Part shown: one piece after another, positions 24,737-29,283 of the stretch | Numbering within the stretch: the stretch's first letter is position 1 | Layout: each line of letters starts with the position of its first letter | Source of the DNA: JBFLVQ01 sp040758525 | GTDB taxonomy: Bacteria > Acidobacteriota > Blastocatellia > Chloracidobacteriales > JADJPF01 | DNA length: 29,283 nucleotides | Assembly: GCA_040758525.1 (NCBI GenBank) | Contig: JBFLVQ010000035.1 | Coordinates: 1 to 29,283 of the forward strand | Reading direction: 5' to 3' | Translations under genes and position numbers: made by a program | Notes under the pieces: generated by a model | The model's database searches: none | What the model saw: only the letters and a program-made list of their open reading frames with translations | What the model was told of the DNA's origin: nothing

Positions 24737-24765
24737 AACCTATCATTACTTAACGCTGCTGTCAA
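24737..24765 (-). promoter_or_regulatory. Sigma-70 type promoter of the hrcA operon
   Basis: On the - strand a perfect TTGACA (24765-24760), a 17-bp spacer and TAGGTT (24742-24737) give a predicted start near 24730 and a leader of ~54 nt before hrcA. No CIRCE-like inverted repeat (TTAGCACTC-N9-GAGTGCTAA) overlaps it. The leader has a direct repeat CTCGAA-N11-CTCGAA. Confidence 0.65.
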
Positions 24766-25139
24766 GCCATTATCCATGATAACTCGTCTAAATACCTGAG
24801 ATTAGCAGCTAGAAACAGCTTTCTACCAACTCTTTCAGACATTCCCCAAGCGACTTTTGGCAAGCTAGCTTTGAGGTTGTAAATTAAACATCCACCAATT
24901 TAACCAAGAAGCTGCTGTGGCAAACCGCGAAAGGACTGATCTGATTAACTATAGCTAAGCTGAGAGGGCTGATCAAGAAACTTGGCATTTTAAGCTAATC
25001 AATTGAATAATAAATAGTTACAATGATATTCAAGAGGCTCGCAGGGATGCTTTTCTAGACCCCACCGTAACATTTTATAAACAAAGGCCATTGCAGATCA
25101 CGCTTGACGTGCCATTATCAGCTGACCATACTAGGGGCT
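24766..25139. other. Divergent intergenic region between hrcA and the SprT-like gene
   Basis: No gene is visible. GGTT-GT-AAATT (24875-24885) pairs with AATTTAACC (24897-24905) around an 11-nt loop as a modest hairpin. A candidate + strand promoter, TTGGCA (24982-24987), 18-bp spacer, AATAAT (25006-25011), could serve the SprT-like gene with a leader of over 100 nt. Nothing else stands out. Confidence 0.35.
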
Positions 25140-25853
25140 ATGAAGCGCCGGGAGCAGATGTTGCGACAGCTATTCGAAGGTTTGATCGGGAAGTTCTACA
25201 AGCAGGCCTCCTCGCTTGAGATCACGGTTACCTTTTATCCCTATGCTGGGCTTAATAACACTATTCGACTCAACAATAAGCGTGTACAGGTACGACTTTC
25301 CGATATTCTAATCACAGCGCCTTTGGCGGTTCATCGCGCACTAGCTTCAATTCTGGTGGCAAAACTCTTTAAGCGTAAGGTCTCAGACGAATGTGAGCGG
25401 ATCTTTCGCGATTATGTCAATAGCCCAGCAGTTGTGCGTGCTTCTGATACTGCTCGCCGCCGTCGTGGCTATAAGCAGATCACCACTGCGCATGGCCGCG
25501 CTTATAACTTAGAGAAGATGTTTCAGCGGCTCAACAAGAAATATTTCAATAATCAACTACGCCAACCAGTAATCTCCTGGAGCCTACGCCGTACTAAACG
25601 TATGCTTGGCCATCACGATCCAGTCCACAATACCATCATCATCAGCAAGACACTCGACAGTGCCAATGTACCAGAATATTTTGTAGAATACGTGCTCTAC
25701 CATGAGATGCTTCATATAAAACATAAAGCCCGCATTATTCGTGGTCGCTGCTACTATCACACATCTGAATTTTATCTAGACGAGAAGCGCTTTCAGCAAT
25801 ACAAAGAAGCAATGGGTTGGCTTGACGAGTTCACTGCACGTCAGAACGACTAA
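25140..25853 (+). CDS. SprT-like zinc metalloprotease
   Basis: The protein has 237 residues from the ATG at 25140. The frame is open from a TTG at 25104, and another ATG lies at 25158; none has a well-placed ribosome site, so the start is uncertain. The catalytic motif is HEMLH (H188, E189, H192 in VLYHEMLHIKHK), a HExxH zinc site; H207 in YYHTSEFYLDEKRF is a likely third ligand. The segment LEKMFQRLNKKYFNNQLRQPVISWSLRRTKRMLGHHD is characteristic of the SprT/SprT-like group. No signal peptide is seen, so it is cytoplasmic. Substrate is unknown; eukaryotic relatives of SprT cleave DNA-protein crosslinks, but that cannot be assumed here. It is divergent from hrcA. Confidence 0.8.
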   Translation: MKRREQMLRQLFEGLIGKFYKQASSLEITVTFYPYAGLNNTIRLNNKRVQVRLSDILITAPLAVHRALASILVAKLFKRKVSDECERIFRDYVNSPAVVRASDTARRRRGYKQITTAHGRAYNLEKMFQRLNKKYFNNQLRQPVISWSLRRTKRMLGHHDPVHNTIIISKTLDSANVPEYFVEYVLYHEMLHIKHKARIIRGRCYYHTSEFYLDEKRFQQYKEAMGWLDEFTARQND

Positions 25854-25898
25854 GCTAGATAATTGGGAAAGCAGCTCTAATCGTCTAAGGTAATTTCT

Positions 25899-25926
25899 GG
25901 AACTTTCTTTTTAAGCTGGCGTTATT
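25899..25926 (+). promoter_or_regulatory. ECF-sigma-like promoter before candidate small RNA 1
   Basis: GGAACTT (25899-25905), a 15-bp spacer and GTTATT (25921-25926). The -35 is identical to the E. coli sigma-E -35; the -10 is looser. Predicted start near 25932, just before the first hairpin. Inference only; no sigma factor gene is in the window. Confidence 0.35.
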
Positions 25927-25931
25927 ACTAG

Positions 25932-26047
25932 CGAAAAGCGAACCTTGAATTTTTCTCGGAAAGCAAGGTTTTAGCGAGTAATTTTCCTCCTCTTCGCCTT
26001 TGGTTCCCGCTGTTGCTGCTCTCAGCAGCAACGCGGGTTGTTTTTTT
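25932..26047 (+). ncRNA. Candidate small RNA 1
   Basis: No open reading frame fits here. The predicted ~116-nt RNA has a 5' hairpin (AACCTTG 25941-25947 with CAAGGTT 25964-25970), a single-stranded C/U-rich stretch with CCTCCTC (25986-25992), the core TCGCC-T-TTGGTTCCC (25994-26008), and a strong terminator. The CCTCCT motif imitates the 3' end of 16S rRNA, which small RNAs use to pair with ribosome sites. The core recurs in candidate 2. I do not recognise it as tmRNA, SRP RNA, RNase P RNA, a tRNA or a known riboswitch. Confidence 0.45.
26006..26047 (+). terminator. Strong intrinsic terminator of candidate small RNA 1
   Basis: CCCGC-T-GTTGCTGCT pairs with AGCAGCAAC-GCGGG around CTC, giving 14 base pairs with one bulge, followed by TTG and a run of seven T. 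It could also end read-through from the SprT-like gene, whose stop is 150 bp upstream. Confidence 0.85.
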
Positions 26048-26083
26048 ATCTGGCTTTTTTTGTGTTTAGTGTAATCCAGATAA
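26046..26083. repeat. 8-bp inverted repeat between the two candidate small RNAs
   Basis: TTATCTGG (26046-26053) pairs with CCAGATAA (26076-26083) across 22 nt containing a T-run. On the + strand it lies straight after the terminator T-run. Its function is unknown. Confidence 0.45.
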
Positions 26084-26109
26084 GCTTCGGAGAGAGTCAG
26101 GAAGTATTG

Positions 26110-26138
26110 GCAACTTTTCCATGAAAATTAGCGTCTAT
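26110..26138 (+). promoter_or_regulatory. ECF-sigma-like promoter before candidate small RNA 2
   Basis: GCAACTT (26110-26116), a 16-bp spacer and GTCTAT (26133-26138), close to the sigma-E pattern GGAACTT/GTCTAA. Predicted start near 26144. The parallel with the element before candidate 1 strengthens both, but this is inference from pattern. Confidence 0.35.
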
Positions 26139-26144
26139 AAGGTT

Positions 26145-26290
26145 TGTAAAAGTAAGCTTGAGGCTGAGTACAAGCTTGGCCTTATAAAAACTCGCCGCTT
26201 GGTTCCCCCCTCCCGGCGGTTGAGTTTGGCCCCCGATCAACCCTTCCTTTGAGCTGACTCTTGCCTAAGAGTCACGGGGGCATTTTTATT
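26145..26290 (+). ncRNA. Candidate small RNA 2, related to candidate 1
   Basis: The predicted RNA of ~145 nt has a 5' hairpin (AAGCTTG 26154-26160 with CAAGCTT 26171-26177). A second hairpin (AACTCGCCG 26089-26097 in tens after 26100, i.e. 26189-26197, with CGGCG 26214-26218 and AGTT 26223-26226) carries the C-rich loop CTTGGTTCCCCCCTCC. A two-part 3' terminator follows. The core TCGCC-GC-TTGGTTCCC (26192-26207) matches candidate 1 apart from a 1-2 nt difference. An outer inverted repeat TATAAGG/CCTTATA also encloses the first hairpin but starts within the predicted promoter. Confidence 0.42.
26229..26290 (+). terminator. Two-part intrinsic terminator of candidate small RNA 2
   Basis: An outer stem GCCCCCG (26229-26235)/CGGGGGC (26275-26281) encloses an inner hairpin TGACTCTT (26255-26262)/AAGAGTCA (26267-26274) directly against the outer 3' arm. 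ATTTTTATT follows on the + strand. The 5' internal loop contains TCCTTTGAG. Confidence 0.65.
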
Positions 26291-26299
26291 CCATAGCGT

Positions 26300-26329
26300 A
26301 TAAGAGACGTCCTTTGAGGCGTCTCTTAT
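26300..26329 (-). terminator. 10-bp perfect hairpin downstream of rlmN
   Basis: ATAAGAGACG (26300-26309) pairs perfectly with CGTCTCTTAT (26320-26329). It lies 5 bp after the rlmN stop codon on the - strand. No good T-run follows on either strand, so it may protect the 3' end or terminate only partly. Its loop holds TCCTTTGAG, the same nonamer as in the preceding structure. Confidence 0.5.
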
Positions 26330-26333
26330 TACT

Positions 26334-27452
26334 TTAAACAACATCATCATTAGTCGCGATACTTTTAGCTGCAAGCTGACCACAAGCAGCAAAAATATCT
26401 TGGCCACGTGGTCGGCGAATAAATGCAGATAGCCCATGATCAGCAAGAATCTGCTGAAAACGTATGATACATTCTCCTGGCGAAGCTTGAAATGGTAGTT
26501 CTGGTGCTGGATTGTGAGGAATAAGATTTACCTTAGCAGGCAATCCTGCTAGTAGACGTGCTAGTCTGTGTGCATCCTTCTCACTATCAGTCACGCTATC
26601 TAGCATCACGTACTCAAACGTGAGCCGTTCACGTGGCTTCAATGGAAAAGCCTGACAAGCTTCAAGTAGATCCTTTAATGGATAACGTTGATTGATCGGC
26701 ATCAGGCGATCACGCAACTCATCAGTTGTGCCAGTCAGTGAAATAGCCAGCTTCGGTCTTATAGGTTCTTTACCTAACTCATACATACGTGGGATAATAC
26801 CAGCAGTGGAAAGCGTAATATGACGAGTGCTGATGGCAAGCCCAGCCTCATCATTGATCAAGCGGATGGCAACCATTACGTTATCATAATTGAGCAATGG
26901 CTCACCCATCCCCATCAGTACAATATTAATCTGACGATCGGGCGGCTGCTTTGGCCCATAAACATCATTAAGCACGCTGATCACTTGTGCGACGATCTCA
27001 CCTGCTGAAAGATTGCGTTTAAGACCAAGCTGGGCAGTGAGACAGAATTGGCAAGCAAGTGGACATCCTACTTGTGATGAAATACAGATTGTTGCGCGTG
27101 TTGGTTCAGGTATCCAGACACTCTCTATTTCACGCCCGTCCTGAAGTTGGAATAGATAGCGGCGCGTACCATCCTGCGAATGAAAGACACGTTCAATATG
27201 CTGATAGGAAATTACTGCTGTGTCGGCAATCTTCTTGCGCAGATCTTTTGAGAAATCCTTTATCTCCTCAAATGTGGTTAAGCGGTGCTTGTAAATAGCA
27301 CGATAGAGCTGCACACTACGATAGGGCTGTTCTCCTATACGCTGAACAAATTCACGTAACTCGGCAAGCGTAGCCCCAATCAATTGAGGGTAGGCTGACC
27401 TTGATTGTAACTGAACTAGGTTGTTGGCTGATTCATTAGTAATAATAGACAT
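26334..27452 (-). CDS. rlmN: RlmN, 23S rRNA A2503 / tRNA A37 C2-methyltransferase
   Basis: The protein has 372 residues from the ATG at 27452; a GTG lies just before it. This radical SAM enzyme methylates C2 of A2503 in 23S rRNA, and of A37 in some tRNAs, in the cytoplasm. The cluster motif is CPLACQFC, with cysteines at 130, 134 and 137. The SAM-binding segment MGMGEPLLNYDNV and RHITLSTAGI are present. The second catalytic Cys near the C-terminus (IFAACGQL, ~357) takes part in the methyl transfer. It lies 42 bp after the M28 peptidase gene on the same strand. A TATAAT on the - strand (27465-27460) ends 7 nt before the ATG and there is no clear ribosome site, which would suit a leaderless message. 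Confidence 0.97.
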   Translation of the reverse strand: MSIITNESANNLVQLQSRSAYPQLIGATLAELREFVQRIGEQPYRSVQLYRAIYKHRLTTFEEIKDFSKDLRKKIADTAVISYQHIERVFHSQDGTRRYLFQLQDGREIESVWIPEPTRATICISSQVGCPLACQFCLTAQLGLKRNLSAGEIVAQVISVLNDVYGPKQPPDRQINIVLMGMGEPLLNYDNVMVAIRLINDEAGLAISTRHITLSTAGIIPRMYELGKEPIRPKLAISLTGTTDELRDRLMPINQRYPLKDLLEACQAFPLKPRERLTFEYVMLDSVTDSEKDAHRLARLLAGLPAKVNLIPHNPAPELPFQASPGECIIRFQQILADHGLSAFIRRPRGQDIFAACGQLAAKSIATNDDVV

Positions 27453-27494
27453 CACTACAATTATATCTTTTCATTAAGTGGTTACCACAGCGAA

Positions 27495-29219
27495 TTACCG
27501 CATGGGCTTTTCACTTTCGGCCAAATTAGTGTCTGTCTTAGTTTCTTGCCACTTGAGCTTGCTCTGATAGTTAGCAATCTCTCGTGCTGTTAAGTATATG
27601 AGGCGACTGACTAGCAGTACTTTGTTAAAATTTATCTTTTCTATGGTATCACTGGGTTGATGATAATCTTCATGGTAAACACCATCGTCGATAGAGATGA
27701 TAGGGATCTTTTTCAACCAAAATGAGTAGTGATCAGATCCGCCATCCACCTCTGTGTTAGACTCAAAATTGATCTCTAACCCTGCCGTCTCATTGGCGCG
27801 CAACAGTATTTCACCTGCTTCTGGTGATTGTGCCGAAGTCTCCGCAAATATATAACGTTTTAGATCGGTTGGCTTCGGTTTTCCTTTTAGTTGATGAGGA
27901 CGTGGCTCAACATCTCGGCCAATCATATCGAGTTGAATTACTGCAGATATCTTATCTAATGGTATCAATGGTTGCAGAGTGAAGAAACGAGAGCCGAGTA
28001 GACCTTTCTCTTCTGCACCCCATAAACAGAAGAGTAGACTACGCCGCGGCTTAACCTTAGCGCGCGTGAATGCAGCTGCCAATTCAATCACGGCAGCGCT
28101 TCCTGAAGCATCATCGTCCGCACCATTCCAAATATAGCCATCCCGACTGCCGTCATGATCTAGATGTGCACCAATAATGATATATTCATTCTTTAATACT
28201 GGGTCACTACCTTCTAGTAGGCCGATCACATTCGAGGTATTAAGCAAACGGGTCTCTACCTCAGTGTTAAGTTTGATACGCTTGTCTGGTAGATCGAAAG
28301 AAGCGGGTTGGTGGCGGGCATTGATCTGACGTTGTAATGCTTCAAGACTGCGTCCTGATTGATCAAAGAGTGTTTGTGCTAGCGCTTCCGAAATAGTGAT
28401 AAGCGGAATGGGACTATTTTCGTTCAACTCTTCCGAGAGCACCATACGTCGGCGCGGTGTTGTGACCTTAAGATTGTTGTAGGGTTTTTTATTTTCGTTA
28501 TTTGCTAGATTGTTAAAAATGTTCGGATGCTTGCCCAGTGGATCGTTGATTAGTAGAAGTGCTAATGCCCCTCGCTGCTGTGCATTGCGTCGCTTTTCCA
28601 GCACTTCCATTCCATTAAAGAATCGGTTACGGTTCTCCTTACGATAGAAATAGGATTTCTCATCACCCTCGCCAGGAGCATGAGTCATTACTACAACGAT
28701 CTTGTTTTTCACATCTATATTGGCAAAATCATCGTAGTTGGCATCTTTCTCAACCAGGCCATAGCCGGCGAAGACTACTGGTGCGGTCACTAATGTTGTA
28801 CGCCTGGCGTTGCCAATAAGAAAGTGAGTACGGTTAGAGAAACTTTCTGTAATCTGGCTGTCACCACGCGCAGTTATTACTTGTAATGTTTCTGGGCCTT
28901 TGTTGACTAACTCAACAATAGGAAAGACCTGTAGAAAAGATCGCTCGTTGGCTGTTTCAGCAATAGGCTTGAGTCCCAACTGCTGAAACAGACTGGCTGT
29001 ATAGCTAGCTGCGATATCATAACCTCGTGTACTAGCTTCGCGTCCTTCAAGCAGATTAGAAGCTAGGAAAGTAAGGTGCGCCTGTAAAGATTTAAGTTCG
29101 ATCGCTTCATAACCTTCATCGGGCGGGTAACCACTAGAAGGATTGTTATTCGCTAGTATAGGCTGTAGAGTAAGTAATAATGCGAGAATACATGCAGTAA
29201 AAGAAACGATTCGGTTCAT
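27495..29219 (-). CDS. Secreted M28-family zinc peptidase with an inserted PA-like domain
   Basis: The protein has 574 residues from the ATG at 29219 and has an AAGGAG site upstream; a GTG at 29231 overlaps that site and is less likely. Residues 1-~24 are a signal peptide (IVSFTACILALLLTLQPILA). The peptidase fold has an insert (~145-290) resembling a protease-associated domain (VTAPVVFAGYGLVEKDANYDDFANIDVKNKIVVV). Zinc and catalytic residues of M28 are visible: H352 (GAHLDHDG), D369 (GADDDASG), E403/E404 (WGAEEKG), D431 (QLDMIGRD) and H520 (YHQPSDT). It is therefore expected to be an active aminopeptidase or carboxypeptidase-like enzyme outside the cytoplasm; the substrate is unknown. rlmN follows closely. 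Confidence 0.92.
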   Translation of the reverse strand: MNRIVSFTACILALLLTLQPILANNNPSSGYPPDEGYEAIELKSLQAHLTFLASNLLEGREASTRGYDIAASYTASLFQQLGLKPIAETANERSFLQVFPIVELVNKGPETLQVITARGDSQITESFSNRTHFLIGNARRTTLVTAPVVFAGYGLVEKDANYDDFANIDVKNKIVVVMTHAPGEGDEKSYFYRKENRNRFFNGMEVLEKRRNAQQRGALALLLINDPLGKHPNIFNNLANNENKKPYNNLKVTTPRRRMVLSEELNENSPIPLITISEALAQTLFDQSGRSLEALQRQINARHQPASFDLPDKRIKLNTEVETRLLNTSNVIGLLEGSDPVLKNEYIIIGAHLDHDGSRDGYIWNGADDDASGSAAVIELAAAFTRAKVKPRRSLLFCLWGAEEKGLLGSRFFTLQPLIPLDKISAVIQLDMIGRDVEPRPHQLKGKPKPTDLKRYIFAETSAQSPEAGEILLRANETAGLEINFESNTEVDGGSDHYSFWLKKIPIISIDDGVYHEDYHQPSDTIEKINFNKVLLVSRLIYLTAREIANYQSKLKWQETKTDTNLAESEKPMR

Positions 29220-29283
29220 TAATAAAGACACTCCTTAGAAATTACCGACCATTATTACACAAGAGTTTTTCTAGCTAGATTTC

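Noticed and set aside
24790..24815. TTAGCAGCT near the hrcA promoter as a CIRCE half-site
   Set aside because: Only one arm resembles CIRCE, and the matching GAGTGCTAA arm at 9-bp spacing is missing.
25854..26333. Housekeeping RNA (tmRNA, SRP RNA, RNase P RNA, 6S RNA or tRNA) in the hairpin-rich gap
   Set aside because: No CCA-type acceptor, no SRP GGAAGGAAGCAG-like core, no RNase P conserved boxes and no tRNA T-loop were found; 6S cannot be fully excluded, but a single long bulged stem is not seen.
1..29283. CRISPR array, insertion sequence, prophage or defence island
   Set aside because: No regularly spaced repeats, transposase, integrase, terminal inverted repeats or toxin-antitoxin pairs were seen; most genes are conserved core genes.

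Overview
The window looks like chromosomal DNA of a bacterium, most likely an Acidobacteriota member close to Blastocatellia. This is inferred from gene content and protein style: a GWxTD-domain protein, a UbiA-like prenyltransferase of the MqnP type, an RNase E/G with a very long insertion inside its S1 domain, and a TIGR03960-type radical SAM protein beside the mre genes. Base composition is fairly balanced. I see no phage, IS, tRNA, rRNA or CRISPR signal.

Layout. 1-1256 (+): 3' part of a GWxTD-domain protein, converging on nfi (endonuclease V, -). 2071-3539 (+): UbiA-family prenyltransferase, then a small secreted Cache/PDC-like protein. 3601-15581 (-): a long cell-shape block read in the order mreB, mreC, mreD, mrdA (PBP2), rodA, TIGR03960 radical SAM/DUF2344 protein, RNase E/G. 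15680-18374 (-): a GAF-GGDEF diguanylate cyclase preceded by a membrane-anchored FecR-domain protein. 18551-24676 (-): the chaperone block hrcA, grpE, dnaK, dnaJ, hslO. 25140-25853 (+): a SprT-like metalloprotease. 25854-26333: a hairpin-rich gap without a protein gene. 26334-29219 (-): rlmN and a secreted M28 peptidase.

How the parts work together. MreBCD, PBP2 and RodA form the elongasome that builds lateral-wall peptidoglycan. The RNase E/G gene at the end of the block recalls E. coli, where rng lies near mreBCD. A strong intrinsic terminator lies between mreB and mreC, so mreB is probably expressed above the rest. HrcA, GrpE, DnaK, DnaJ and Hsp33 form a heat and redox proteostasis set. 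The block has a good housekeeping-type promoter before hrcA but no recognisable CIRCE operator, and a perfect-stem terminator separates dnaJ from hslO.

Most interesting point. The 25854-26333 gap appears to hold two tandem, related small RNA genes on the + strand. Each has an ECF-sigma-like promoter, a 5' hairpin, a C/U-rich stretch resembling the anti-Shine-Dalgarno sequence, and an intrinsic terminator. The two share the core TCGCC-(1-2 nt)-TTGGTTCCC. This comes from reading the sequence and has no expression evidence.
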